Positions 15,753-34,212 of a stretch of 64,000 nucleotides of DNA are shown here, piece after piece. Location of the stretch: NCBI RefSeq assembly GCF_022664455.2, contig NZ_JAKRKC020000001.1:3043001-3107000 (forward strand), read 5' to 3'. Below the pieces are notes generated by a model, which searched no databases, was not told the DNA's origin, and saw only the letters and a program-made list of their open reading frames with translations. Position numbers and translations under genes: made by a program. The stretch comes from Actinomadura luzonensis (GTDB lineage Bacteria > Actinomycetota > Actinomycetes > Streptosporangiales > Streptosporangiaceae). How positions within the stretch are numbered: the first letter of the stretch is position 1; the number at the start of each line of letters is the position of its first letter.

Positions 15753-17663
15753 GTGAAACAGAAGTCTCGTTGGGCGCTCGCCGTCCTGCTCGTGGGCGCG
15801 GGCGTGCTCTATGTCTGGGGCCTCGGCGCTTCGGGGTGGGCCAATTCGTACTACTCGGCGGCGGTGCAGGCCGGCAGCCAGAGCTGGAAGGCGTTCTTCT
15901 TCGGGGCCTCCGACGCCGCGAACGCGATCACCGTGGACAAGACGCCGGCCTCGTTGTGGCCGATGGTGCTCAGCGTGCGGCTGTTCGGGCTGAACTCGTG
16001 GGCCGTGCTCGTGCCGCAGGCGCTGATGGGGGTCGCGACGGTGGCCCTGGTGCACGCCTCGGTGCGGCGGCTGGCCGGGCCGTGGGCGGGACTGCTGGCG
16101 GGGGCCGTGATGGCGCTGACGCCGGTGGCGGTGCTGATGTTCCGCTTCAACAACCCCGACGCGCTGCTGGTGCTGCTGCTGACCGCCGCCGGGTACTGCG
16201 TGGTGCGGGCCCAGGAGCGCGGCGCGACGCGGTGGCTGGTGCTGGCGGGGGCGGCGATCGGGTTCGCGTTCCTCGCCAAGATGTTGCAGGCGTTCCTGGT
16301 GCTGCCCGGGTTCGCGCTGGTGTACCTGCTGACCGCGCCCGTGGCGGTCCGGCGGCGGGTGGGGCAGCTGCTGCTCGCCGGGGCCGCGATGGTGGCCGCC
16401 GCCGGGTGGTGGCTGCTGGCGGTGGCGCTGGTGCCCGCGTCGCAGCGGCCGTACATCGGGGGCTCGCAGGGCAACAGCGTGCTGGAGCTGGCCCTCGGCT
16501 ACAACGGCATCGGCCGGCTCAACGGCGGCGACTACGGCGGCCTCGGCAACCTCAACCAGCAGGCCGGCTGGCTGCGTCTGTTCGACACCGAGGCGGGCGG
16601 GCAGATCTCCTGGCTGCTGCCGGCGGCGCTGGCGCTGCTCGTCGCGGCGACCTGGCACACCAGGCGGGCGCCGCGGACCGACCCCACGCGGGCGGCGCTC
16701 TGGGTGTGGGGGAGCTGGCTGGTGGTCACGGGGCTGGTGTTCAGCCTCATGCAGGGGATCTTCCACGCGTACTACACGGTGGCGCTGGCGCCGGCGATCG
16801 CGGCCCTGACCGGCATGGGGGCGGCCGTGCTGTGGGAGCGCGGGGCGCGCCGGCTGCTCGCGATGGTGGTCGCGGGGACGGCGGTGTGGTCGTACGCGCT
16901 GCTGGCGCGCACCGCCGACTGGAACGCCTGGCTGGGGACCGCCGTGCTGGTGGCGGGGCTGGGGGCCGCGCTGGCGATGTTACTGACCCGGCGGGTGGCC
17001 GCGGTGGTCGCGGTGGCGGTGGCGGCGTGCCTGGCGGGGCCGGCGGCGTACGCGGTGGACACGGCCGCGACTCCGCACACCGGGGCGATCCCGACGGCCG
17101 GGCCCTCCACGGGCGGCGGCTTCGGACGTCCGGCGGGCGCGGCCGGACGCTTCCGGGACGGCGGCGGCGACGGCAGTGGCGGTCCGGGCGGCGCCTTCCA
17201 GCCGCCCGGCGGGGGACGGCCCTTCCGGCAGGGTGGCGGGATGCGCGGCGGCGGCATGGGCGGCCTGCTGAACGCCGGCACCCCGAGCGCCGAGCTGACC
17301 ACGTTGCTGCGGACCGGCGGCTCCGCCTGCACGTGGGCGGCGGCCACCGTCGGCTCCAACAACGCGGCCGGCTACCAGCTCGCCTCGGGCCTTCCGGTGA
17401 TGGCGGTGGGCGGCTTCAACGGCACCGACCCCGCGCCGACGCTGGAGGGGTTCCAGCGGTACGTGGCCGACAACAAGATCTGCTACTTCGTCGGCACGGG
17501 GATGGGCGGCTTCGGCGGCCGCGGCCCCGGCGGCAGCCCGGCGGGCAGCCCCTCGGGCACGGGCGGGAGCGACGACGCCGCCCGCATCGCCGCCTGGGTG
17601 CGGCAGACGTTCACCGCCACCACCGTCGGCGGCGTGACCGTCTTCGACCTCACCCAGAGCTAG
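15753..17663 (+). CDS. GT39-like membrane glycosyltransferase (ArnT/PMT family)
   Basis: A protein of about 636 residues with roughly a dozen membrane spans in residues 1-435, starting with a basic tail and a helix (RWALAVLLVGAGVLYVWGL). Segments such as GWANSYYSAAVQAGSQSWK, FGLNSWAVLVPQALMGV and RFNNPDALLVLLL mark the PMT_2/YfhO-like GT39 group, which moves a sugar from a polyprenyl phosphate donor to an envelope acceptor. A Gly/Arg/Pro-rich linker (about 455-510) leads to an outer domain of about 120 residues. I chose GTG 15753, immediately after a TAGCGT promoter element; GTG 15735 and 15744 are alternatives. Acceptor unknown. Confidence 0.82.
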   Translation: MKQKSRWALAVLLVGAGVLYVWGLGASGWANSYYSAAVQAGSQSWKAFFFGASDAANAITVDKTPASLWPMVLSVRLFGLNSWAVLVPQALMGVATVALVHASVRRLAGPWAGLLAGAVMALTPVAVLMFRFNNPDALLVLLLTAAGYCVVRAQERGATRWLVLAGAAIGFAFLAKMLQAFLVLPGFALVYLLTAPVAVRRRVGQLLLAGAAMVAAAGWWLLAVALVPASQRPYIGGSQGNSVLELALGYNGIGRLNGGDYGGLGNLNQQAGWLRLFDTEAGGQISWLLPAALALLVAATWHTRRAPRTDPTRAALWVWGSWLVVTGLVFSLMQGIFHAYYTVALAPAIAALTGMGAAVLWERGARRLLAMVVAGTAVWSYALLARTADWNAWLGTAVLVAGLGAALAMLLTRRVAAVVAVAVAACLAGPAAYAVDTAATPHTGAIPTAGPSTGGGFGRPAGAAGRFRDGGGDGSGGPGGAFQPPGGGRPFRQGGGMRGGGMGGLLNAGTPSAELTTLLRTGGSACTWAAATVGSNNAAGYQLASGLPVMAVGGFNGTDPAPTLEGFQRYVADNKICYFVGTGMGGFGGRGPGGSPAGSPSGTGGSDDAARIAAWVRQTFTATTVGGVTVFDLTQS

Positions 17664-17682
17664 GAGCGCCCAGGAGCCCGGG

Positions 17683-18078
17683 TCAGACGCCGGCGGCGGC
17701 GCGGACCCGGGCGATGGCGCTGGTGTCCATGTAGTCCCTGGTGTGGACGATCTCCCCGTCACGCACCCGCAGCACCAGCAGGCCGGGGACGGCGACCGCC
17801 TGGTCCCCGGCCCTGACGTGGGTGACCTGCTCGACGATCACCACCTCCGGGTCCTCCGTCCGGTGCAGCGCCAGCCGCCGCACCTCCTCGGCCTCGAACG
17901 GCGTGCCGCCCCACATGGCCCGGTAGCCCGCGCGGACGGCCTCGCGCCCCGCGAACGGCGCGAGCCCCCCGAACGGGAACTCGTGCAGCCCGTTGGCGGC
18001 GTAGAGGCCGGCCAGCTCGTCGGCCGACTTGTGCGCCATCGCGGCGTGGTAGCCGGCGACGATCTCCTCGATGGACAT
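17683..18078 (-). CDS. NTF2-like / SnoaL-like protein
   Basis: A 131-residue protein of the nuclear transport factor 2 fold: an N-terminal helix pair (IEEIVAGYHAAMAHKSADELAGLYA), the typical YAANGLHEFPFGG turn, and a C-terminal curved sheet with VLRVRDGEIVHTRDYMD. Members include ketosteroid isomerase-like enzymes, polyketide cyclases and many stress-related proteins, so the reaction cannot be named. Its start faces the TetR gene across 89 bp containing clear inverted repeats, which suggests it is the regulator's target. Confidence 0.8.
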   Translation of the reverse strand: MSIEEIVAGYHAAMAHKSADELAGLYAANGLHEFPFGGLAPFAGREAVRAGYRAMWGGTPFEAEEVRRLALHRTEDPEVVIVEQVTHVRAGDQAVAVPGLLVLRVRDGEIVHTRDYMDTSAIARVRAAAGV

Positions 18079-18091
18079 GGGTCTCCCCGCA

Positions 18092-18132
18092 TTTCGCTCA
18101 ACGGTCGTTGACTCAACGAGCGTAGAGCGAAA
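18092..18132. promoter_or_regulatory. Operator with nested inverted repeats (TetR/NTF2 divergent region)
   Basis: Alternating half-sites CAACG-GT-CGTTG-ACT-CAACG (18099-18118) lie inside a wider inverted repeat TTTCGCTC (18092-18099) / GAGCGAAA (18125-18132). TTGACT at 18109-18114 could be a -35. The arrangement suits TetR dimers controlling both divergent genes. Confidence 0.6.
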
Positions 18133-18167
18133 GGGCGTACCCGGTCAACGCGTGTAGAGTCGGCCGG

Positions 18168-18734
18168 GTGGACGACCGATCGCTGCCCCGGGCCGAGCGG
18201 CGGCGCAGGACCGAGGAGCGCATCCTCGGCGCGGCGCGGGCGCTCTTCGCCGAGCTGGGGTTCGAGCGCACCACGATCCGGGCGGTCGCCCGCGCGGCCG
18301 GGGTCGACCCGGCCCTCGTCATGCAGTACTTCGGCAACAAGCAGGAGCTGTTCCGGCACGCCGCCCAAGCGGTCCCGCCCCCCGAGGACGGCCTCGACGC
18401 CGACGGGCTGGTCGACCACCTCCTCGGCACTCTCGACACCAAGATCGGCGCGCTGTCGCAGGGCTCCCTCGCCATGATGCGCTCGATGCTCACCCACCCC
18501 GAGGCCGCCGCCGCGGCCCGCGAGGTGCTGGGCCGGCAGATCGACCGCCTGGCCGCCTCGATGCCCGGCGACGACGCGCGGCTGCGGGCCGCGCTGATGA
18601 CGATGGTCATGCTGGGCGTCACGGTCGGCCACCAGCTGCTGGAGCTGGAGGAGCTGCGCGGCGTGTCGACCGAGGAGATCGCGCGAGCGCTGCGGCCCGG
18701 CCTGCGGGCGCTTACTGGACCTGATGTCTCATAA
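18168..18734 (+). CDS. TetR-family transcriptional regulator
   Basis: A 188-residue repressor-type protein. The N-terminal helix-turn-helix (about 10-57) reads RRRTEERILGAARALFAELG, then TTIRAVARAAGVDPALVMQYFGNK, the standard TetR signature. The C-terminal ligand and dimerisation domain has LDTKIGALSQGSLAMMRSML. Divergent from the NTF2-like gene with shared operator-like repeats. GTG start at 18168. Effector unknown. Confidence 0.92.
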   Translation: MDDRSLPRAERRRRTEERILGAARALFAELGFERTTIRAVARAAGVDPALVMQYFGNKQELFRHAAQAVPPPEDGLDADGLVDHLLGTLDTKIGALSQGSLAMMRSMLTHPEAAAAAREVLGRQIDRLAASMPGDDARLRAALMTMVMLGVTVGHQLLELEELRGVSTEEIARALRPGLRALTGPDVS

Positions 18735-18799
18735 CCGCTTCCCAAGCGGGCGGCCGTCCCGTTACGGTGAGGTCATCGTTCGCGACTGGGAGGTGGCCG

Positions 18800-19801
18800 G
18801 TGGGCGTCGAGGTCGTGGTGGAAGGGCTCACCAAGTCGTTCGGGCGCCAGGTCATCTGGGAGGACGTCTCCTTCACGCTGCCCGCCGGGCAGATCTCCGT
18901 GCTGCTCGGCCCGTCCGGCACCGGTAAGTCGGTCTTCCTCAAGACGCTGGTCGGCCTGCTCCGCCCCGACCGCGGCCACATCTGGATCGACGGCCACGAC
19001 CTCGCCAACTGCCCCGAGAGCAAGCTGTACGAGCTGCGCCGGCTGTTCGGCGTGCTCTTCCAGGACGGCGCGTTGTTCGGCTCGCTCAACCTCTACGACA
19101 ACATCGCCTTCCCGCTCCGCGAGCACACCAGGAAGAGCGAGAGCCAGATCCGCGACGTGGTCATGGAGAAGATCGAGCTGGTCGGCCTGCTCGGCGCCGA
19201 GACCAAGCTGCCGGGTGAGATCTCGGGCGGCATGCGCAAGCGGGCCGGGCTGGCCAGGGCGCTGGTGCTGGACCCGGAGATCATCCTGTTCGACGAGCCG
19301 GACTCGGGCCTCGACCCGGTGCGCACGGCGCTGCTCAACCAGCTCATCGTCGACCTCAACACCGAGGTCGAGGCCACGTTCCTGATCGTCACGCACGACA
19401 TCAACACCGCCCGCACCGTCCCCGACAGCATCGGCATGCTCTTCCGCAGGGAGCTGGTGATGTTCGGGCCGCGCGAGATGTTGCTCTCCAGCGACGAGCC
19501 GGTGGTGCGGCAGTTCCTCAACGCCCGCCGGCACGGCCCCATCGGCATGTCGGAGGAGAAGGACCTGTCCGAGCTGGAGGCCGAGGCCCAGATGGGGCAC
19601 GACCCCGGCGTGCTGCCGCCGATCCCGCCGCAGCTCATGCCGACCGGCGACCGCATCCGCCGCACCCAGCAGCCGCCCGGCACCTGGCTCGCGGCCAACG
19701 GCGTGATCCCGCCGCAGGGCTCCTTCGTGGACGAGCGGGGCCGCAACTGGCTGGAGGAGTACCCGCGCCTGGTGAACGCCCGCCTCCACGGCGTCCAGTA
19801 G
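18800..19801 (+). CDS. mkl: Mkl/MlaF-like ABC transporter ATP-binding protein
   Basis: A 333-residue ATPase. Walker A is GPSGTGKS (from about residue 37), the signature is ISGGMRKRAGLARAL, and Walker B is IILFDEPDSGLDP. It matches the MlaF/MceG (Mkl) class that powers Mce-type lipid importers. A C-terminal extension of about 90 residues (SEEKDLSELEAEAQMGHDPG, Pro-rich) is also found in actinobacterial Mkl proteins. I use the GTG at 18800, which has GGGAGG before it. No YrbE permease or mce genes are here, but two Mce-associated proteins follow. In Mycobacterium mkl also lies between rplL and rpoB, away from the mce operons. Confidence 0.85.
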   Translation: MGVEVVVEGLTKSFGRQVIWEDVSFTLPAGQISVLLGPSGTGKSVFLKTLVGLLRPDRGHIWIDGHDLANCPESKLYELRRLFGVLFQDGALFGSLNLYDNIAFPLREHTRKSESQIRDVVMEKIELVGLLGAETKLPGEISGGMRKRAGLARALVLDPEIILFDEPDSGLDPVRTALLNQLIVDLNTEVEATFLIVTHDINTARTVPDSIGMLFRRELVMFGPREMLLSSDEPVVRQFLNARRHGPIGMSEEKDLSELEAEAQMGHDPGVLPPIPPQLMPTGDRIRRTQQPPGTWLAANGVIPPQGSFVDERGRNWLEEYPRLVNARLHGVQ

Positions 19802-19965
19802 GAACCTCGGCCCTCGGGTGGTTCCCGGTAGGACCTCCGGGCCGACGGGAGCCTCAGCGGCCGTCTGAGGGCCGTCTGGGGGGCATTTTAAGGGGATCCG
19901 CCGCCCTTGCCCGGGTTCCTACACCCCATCGGTCGTTTCGGGGACCCCAGGCGCGGACGCCGCGT

Positions 19966-19989
19966 TATGATCCGGCGACCGGGGAGGGG
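19966..19989 (+). promoter_or_regulatory. Candidate -10 and strong ribosome-binding site of the Mce-associated genes
   Basis: TATGAT at 19966-19971 is a good -10 hexamer, with a poor -35 17 bp upstream, and GGGGAGGGGG at 19980-19989 precedes the ATG at 20000. The rest of the 198-bp spacer after the ATPase gene has only a small CCTCAG/CTGAGG hairpin (19852-19870). Confidence 0.45.
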
Positions 19990-19999
19990 GTGATCAGCC

Positions 20000-20500
20000 A
20001 TGGCACCAGCGGCCGTCCGGCCCGCGCGCATCGTGATCACGATTCTCGCCGCCACGCTGGCGGCGCTCGTGGGCACGGGCGCCTGGATCGCCGCCGAGGC
20101 GCGCGAGGAGCAGGGCAGGGCGGGCGACAGGGACGCCGTGCTGCTGGCCGCCGGCTCCCACGCCAGGAACCTCGTCTCGCTCGACTACCGGACCGTGGAC
20201 GCCGATCTGCAGCGCATCCTCGACACCTCCACGGGCCCGGCCAGAGCCGAGTACGTCGCCGCCGCCGCCAAGCTGAAGTCCACGACGATCAAGAGCAAGG
20301 TCGTCCAGACCGGCGTGCTGCGGGCCACGGGCCTGGTCTCGCTGACCGGCGGCAAGGCCAAGGCGCTGGCCGTGGCCGACGTGGAGATCCACTGGGACGG
20401 CTCCGCCAGCCCGCCCCAGGAGCGCTACTACCGCTGGGCCATGGACCTGGACAAGGTCGGCGGCGTCTGGCTCGTGTCGAAGGCGGTGCAGGTGCCGTGA
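20000..20500 (+). CDS. Mce-associated membrane protein (first of pair)
   Basis: A 166-residue protein with one N-terminal membrane helix (about residues 9-32, [21 protein letters not shown]) and an outer domain of the Mce-associated type: SHARNLVSLDYRTVDADLQRILDTSTGP, then a cystatin-like sheet ending YYRWAMDLDKVGGVWLVSKA. Such proteins are thought to help assemble or stabilise Mce lipid importers. The stop overlaps the next gene's GTG (GTGA). The next gene encodes a related protein, so the pair arose by duplication. Confidence 0.8.
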   Translation: MAPAAVRPARIVITILAATLAALVGTGAWIAAEAREEQGRAGDRDAVLLAAGSHARNLVSLDYRTVDADLQRILDTSTGPARAEYVAAAAKLKSTTIKSKVVQTGVLRATGLVSLTGGKAKALAVADVEIHWDGSASPPQERYYRWAMDLDKVGGVWLVSKAVQVP

Positions 20501-20994
20501 GGGCGTTCGGGATCGTGCTGCTGAGCGTCCTGGTGGGCGTGGCCGGCGTGCTGGTGCCCACCATGTGGTTCAACCTGCGCGAGCTCAGGGAGGCCGACGC
20601 GGCGGGCTCGGCCGCCATGGCCGCCGCCCGCCGGGCCGCGCCCGAGCTGCTCTCCTACGACTACCGCACGATCGAGCGGGACCTCGCCAGGGCCGGCGCG
20701 CTCACCACGGGCGAGCTGACCCGGCACTACAGGGAGCTGACCACGAGCCTGGTGACCCGGGCCAAGGCCGAGAAGGTGGTGCAGACCGCCTCCGTGGCGG
20801 GGGCGGCGGTCGAGCGGGCCAGGCCCGACCGGGTCGAGATTCTGCTCTTCGTGAACACTGGTACGGTCAGGGAGATCCCCGGCCGCTCCGGGCCGCAGCA
20901 GCAGGTGGCGCAGAGCCGGGCGAGGCTCGTGATGGTCCGGCAGGGCGACCGGTGGCTCGCCGCCGATCTGTCCACTCTGCTGGGGGCGGCGTGA
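20497..20994 (+). CDS. Mce-associated membrane protein (second of pair)
   Basis: 165 residues, same architecture as the preceding protein: an N-terminal membrane helix (about 2-22, AFGIVLLSVLVGVAGVLVPTM), the motif ELLSYDYRTIERDLARAGALTTG, and a C-terminal sheet ending VRQGDRWLAADLSTL. The start is the GTG at 20497, which overlaps the upstream stop by 3 bp. It is likely co-translated with its partner and to act with the Mkl-like ATPase in envelope lipid transport (inference). Confidence 0.8.
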   Translation: MRAFGIVLLSVLVGVAGVLVPTMWFNLRELREADAAGSAAMAAARRAAPELLSYDYRTIERDLARAGALTTGELTRHYRELTTSLVTRAKAEKVVQTASVAGAAVERARPDRVEILLFVNTGTVREIPGRSGPQQQVAQSRARLVMVRQGDRWLAADLSTLLGAA

Positions 20995-21494
20995 GGACGG
21001 GACGGGGACGGCGGGGGTTCATGATCGGGGCCGGGCAGGCCCGTGATCAGGGCTGGAGCTCCCGGGCGTGCCGCTTCCCTCAATTGTTACCAAAAATCTG
21101 GTTTAGCGAAGCCTTCGATAGGGGTAACCCAGTCACAGCTACACCGGTAGTCGGCATGGGTTCGACCCCTGGTGTGACGGAGCGTTAACCGCCCCCGTTC
21201 GCGGGTATCGTCTTGGGCCGTGGCGGTAGGCGATCGGTCACGCAGGGGAGAAAACCCAGCGTCCGGGCCCTGAACCGGCGAAAAGTCGGGCTCACGGGCT
21301 TGACGTTTCCGCCCGAACGGGCGATGCTGCGACCAACGTGGAGCATGCAGCGAGAGCGAAGTGGACAGGCGTGTGCCGATCGGCTACACTGCCCCTTTGC
21401 GCTGCCCTTTGACGACCCGCGATGCTTGCTCACGTTGCGAGGTTGTCTGGCGTGCGTGTAGTCAGTCCGCCGCGAGCCCTCGGAAGGACATCTG
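20995..21494 (+). other. 500-bp rpoB upstream region
   Basis: No protein gene is evident. The region holds an AT-rich patch with GTTACC/GGTAAC arms (21086-21091, 21123-21128) around the palindrome CGAAG-C-CTTCG (21107-21117), a stem GTCACA/TGTGAC (21132-21137, 21173-21178) with a tRNA T-arm-like interior, a weak promoter candidate TTGACG-N17-GATGCT (21300-21328), and the good rpoB promoter at 21362-21390. Confidence 0.6.
21362..21390 (+). promoter_or_regulatory. rpoB promoter
   Basis: TGGACA (21362-21367), 17-bp spacer, TACACT (21385-21390): a close match to the housekeeping sigma consensus. It predicts a start near 21397 and a leader of about 98 nt. Confidence 0.75.
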
Positions 21495-24965
<3,471 letters not shown>

Positions 24966-24982
24966 GGGGGAGATCGCACAAA

Positions 24983-28858
<3,876 letters not shown>

Positions 28859-28870
28859 CACCGTTCCGAC

Positions 28871-28912
28871 CGGCGCGCCCGGCCCCCTGGGAACAAGGGG
28901 CCGGGCGCGCCG
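28871..28912 (+). terminator. Terminator after rpoC
   Basis: A perfect 16-bp GC stem (CGGCGCGCCCGGCCCC at 28871-28886 with 28897-28912). No long T run follows, as is common for actinobacterial terminators. Confidence 0.8.
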
Positions 28913-29083
28913 CGTTGTGTCCTGTGGACGGCGGCGCGGGTCGCGGTCCGGTGACGGTTGGCCGTACTGCGAACGTAAGCTCCTGCGGCCCTATATCATT
29001 AGGCGACAGCTGTGGATGGGCCGCATTCGGACGAGGCCCCGACGACCCGGAGTGGCATGGCTTAGCGGTCATGCTGCGCCGTT

Positions 29084-29112
29084 TTGACGTGTCGCTCGGG
29101 CCTGGGTAGTCT
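29084..29112 (+). promoter_or_regulatory. rpsL (str operon) promoter
   Basis: TTGACG (29084-29089), 17-bp spacer, TAGTCT (29107-29112). The start would be near 29119, giving a leader of about 220 nt before rpsL. Confidence 0.75.
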
Positions 29113-29144
29113 TGAGCTTCGTGCCCGTCTGCATGCGGGCTCTC

Positions 29145-29177
29145 GACCGTGCGCTCATCACAAAGCGCAGGACGGTC
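29145..29177 (+). promoter_or_regulatory. Bulged hairpin in the rpsL leader
   Basis: GACCGT-GCGCT (29145-29155) pairs with AGCGC (29164-29168) and ACGGTC (29172-29177), leaving a 3-nt bulge (AGG). A bulged stem near the 5' end of an operon encoding ribosomal proteins could be a protein-binding site; this is inference. Confidence 0.45.
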
Positions 29178-29339
29178 TTCCGGCTCGTAAACCTCGCGGG
29201 ACGTCTGCGTGAACAACGCGACACGCCCGAGCGCGGGGGCACCGGGGCGGAGAAAACCAGCAGGTCATGACACCGGCAGAACCTGCGAAACGCACCACCC
29301 AATGACGTAACACCGGCCAAGGCACGAAACGGAGTGGCA

Positions 29340-29714
29340 GTGCCCACTATTCAGCAGTTGGTCCGCAAGGGCCGGCAGGACAAGGTCTCCAAGACCAAGA
29401 CTCCTGCCCTCAAGGGGAGTCCGCAGCGGCGCGGCGTCTGCCAGCGCGTTTACACCACGACTCCGAAGAAGCCCAACTCGGCACTGCGCAAGGTGGCCCG
29501 CGTTCGGCTCACGAACGGCATCGAGGTCACGGCTTACATCCCCGGTGTGGGTCACAACCTTCAGGAGCACTCCATCGTGCTCGTGCGTGGCGGTCGTGTG
29601 AAGGACCTGCCTGGTGTTCGCTACAAGATCATCCGCGGTTCGCTCGACACCCAGGGTGTCCGCAACCGCAAGCAGGCCCGCAGCCGCTACGGCGCGAAGA
29701 AGGAGAAGAGCTAA
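29340..29714 (+). CDS. rpsL: 30S ribosomal protein S12
   Basis: 124 residues. S12 lies at the decoding centre and controls tRNA selection. The conserved [13 protein letters not shown] and [11 protein letters not shown] are intact; K43 and K88, the main streptomycin-resistance positions, are wild type. The start is the GTG at 29340 after GGAG. First gene of the str operon (rpsL-rpsG-fusA-tuf). Confidence 0.98.
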   Translation: MPTIQQLVRKGRQDKVSKTKTPALKGSPQRRGVCQRVYTTTPKKPNSALRKVARVRLTNGIEVTAYIPGVGHNLQEHSIVLVRGGRVKDLPGVRYKIIRGSLDTQGVRNRKQARSRYGAKKEKS

Positions 29715-29716
29715 CA

Positions 29717-30187
29717 ATGCCTCGTAAGGGTTCTCCTGGCCGTCGTCAGCTCATGTCTGACCCGGTGTACAGCTCGCCCCTGGTGACCGCTCTGATCAAC
29801 AAGGTCCTCCTCGACGGCAAGCGTTCCATCGCGCAGTCGATCGTGTACGGCGCCCTCGAGGGCTGCAGGGAGAAGACCGGCAACGACCCGGTCGTCACCC
29901 TGAAGCGCGCGCTCGACAACGTCAAGCCCACCCTCGAGGTCCGCAGCCGCCGTGTCGGTGGCGCGACCTACCAGGTGCCGGTGGAGGTGCGCGCCGCGCG
30001 CAGCACCACCCTGGCGCTGCGCTGGCTGGTGCAGTACTCCCGCGCCCGCCGCGAGAAGACCATGACCGAGCGCCTCATGAACGAGCTCCTCGACGCCAGC
30101 AACGGCCTCGGGGCGAGCGTCAAGAAGCGCGAGGACACCCACAAGATGGCCGAGTCCAACAAGGCCTTCGCCCACTACCGCTGGTAA
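29717..30187 (+). CDS. rpsG: 30S ribosomal protein S7
   Basis: 156 residues, standard length. S7 starts assembly of the 30S head and lines the E-site exit. It begins [15 protein letters not shown]; the basic beta-hairpin region [12 protein letters not shown] and the C-terminal helix ([16 protein letters not shown]) are present. It begins 2 bp after the rpsL stop, so it is translationally coupled. In other bacteria S7 represses this operon; a site here is not evident. Confidence 0.98.
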   Translation: MPRKGSPGRRQLMSDPVYSSPLVTALINKVLLDGKRSIAQSIVYGALEGCREKTGNDPVVTLKRALDNVKPTLEVRSRRVGGATYQVPVEVRAARSTTLALRWLVQYSRARREKTMTERLMNELLDASNGLGASVKKREDTHKMAESNKAFAHYRW

Positions 30188-30227
30188 CCCCGGCGGGTCC
30201 GACGAGACGACGAGGACGCGAGTTACA

Positions 30228-32327
<2,100 letters not shown>

Positions 32328-32335
32328 GTTCCGGT

Positions 32336-32374
32336 CCCTGGCGGGGTGGTGCGAGCCACCCCGCCGCTCCAGGG
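32336..32374 (+). terminator. fusA-tuf intercistronic hairpin
   Basis: A 10-bp stem (GGCGGGGTGG 32340-32349 with CCACCCCGCC 32356-32365, loop TGCGAG), extended by outer CCCTG/CAGGG pairs. It may attenuate read-through so that tuf is expressed more from its own promoter or processed separately. Confidence 0.6.
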
Positions 32375-32438
32375 TCCTGGGACTTCCCGGGCCCGAGTGT
32401 GTAGACGAAAGTCAGTCAGATTCTCAAGGAGAGAACCA

Positions 32439-33632
<1,194 letters not shown>

Positions 33633-33645
33633 CTGGACCGTCGGG

Positions 33646-33685
33646 GCGGCGGCCGGCCCCGGATCCCTCCGGGACCGGCCGCCGC
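33646..33685 (+). terminator. Terminator after tuf
   Basis: An 11-bp stem (GCGGCGGCCGG 33646-33656 with 33675-33685) encloses a second stem CCCGGA/TCCGGG. It ends the str operon before the S10 operon leader. Confidence 0.8.
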
Positions 33686-33738
33686 ACGACGTCAAGGACC
33701 TCGCGCAAAGCGCCGTGATCCAGCAGTCGCTTCGGCCG

Positions 33739-33822
33739 CAGTGACCGAAGTCACTGCCGGATCACGGAAGAAAAGGCAGATCGACTGCGTCTGCCTCGTG
33801 GGGTCACGCAGGCTCGACCTGC
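33739..33822 (+). promoter_or_regulatory. Structured S10-operon leader
   Basis: Two small hairpins precede rpsJ: CAGTGAC-CGAA-GTCACTG (33739-33756) and GCAGG-CTCGA-CCTGC (33808-33822). GATACT at 33850-33855 could be a late -10, with a poor -35. In E. coli L4 regulates this operon through its leader; whether this leader is a target is unknown. Confidence 0.45.
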
Positions 33823-33889
33823 ATGAACATCAGCGGCAACAGGCCGCACGATACTTTTTCAGACGACAGCGAAGGACACCGAGGCCACT

Positions 33890-34198
33890 ATGGCGGGACA
33901 GAAGATCCGCATCCGGCTTAAGGCCTATGACCACGAGGTCATCGACAGCTCGGCCAAGAAGATCGTCGAGACGGTGACGCGGACTGGCGCGAAGGTCGCG
34001 GGCCCGGTGCCGCTGCCGACCGAGAAGAACGTGTACTGCGTCATCCGCTCGCCGCACAAGTACAAGGACAGCCGCGAGCACTTCGAGATGCGCACGCACA
34101 AGCGGCTGATTGACATCATCGACCCGACCCCCAAGACCGTCGACTCGCTCATGCGGCTCGACCTCCCCGCGGGTGTCGACATTTCGATCAAGCTCTGA
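33890..34198 (+). CDS. rpsJ: 30S ribosomal protein S10
   Basis: 102 residues. S10 is part of the 30S head and, as NusE, binds NusG and NusB in antitermination. The conserved [20 protein letters not shown] and the loop [14 protein letters not shown] are present. First gene of a long ribosomal-protein operon; GAGG lies 5 bases before the ATG. Confidence 0.98.
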   Translation: MAGQKIRIRLKAYDHEVIDSSAKKIVETVTRTGAKVAGPVPLPTEKNVYCVIRSPHKYKDSREHFEMRTHKRLIDIIDPTPKTVDSLMRLDLPAGVDISIKL

Positions 34199-34212
34199 GG
34201 GAACGCACTGAC

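Larger units (their letters stand above)
28859..29339 (+). other. 481-bp region between rpoC and rpsL
   Basis: Contains the rpoC terminator, an AT-rich near-palindrome CCTATATCATTAGG (28990-29003), the rpsL promoter (29084-29112) and a leader of about 220 nt with a bulged hairpin (29145-29177). No coding sequence is supported. Confidence 0.6.

Noticed and set aside
21132..21179. tRNA gene or fragment
   Set aside because: A T-arm-like GGGTTCGACCCC and a 6-bp outer stem exist, but no anticodon arm or 7-bp acceptor stem; at most a remnant or unrelated hairpin.
29340..29714. Streptomycin-resistance allele of rpsL
   Set aside because: K43 and K88 are both wild type.
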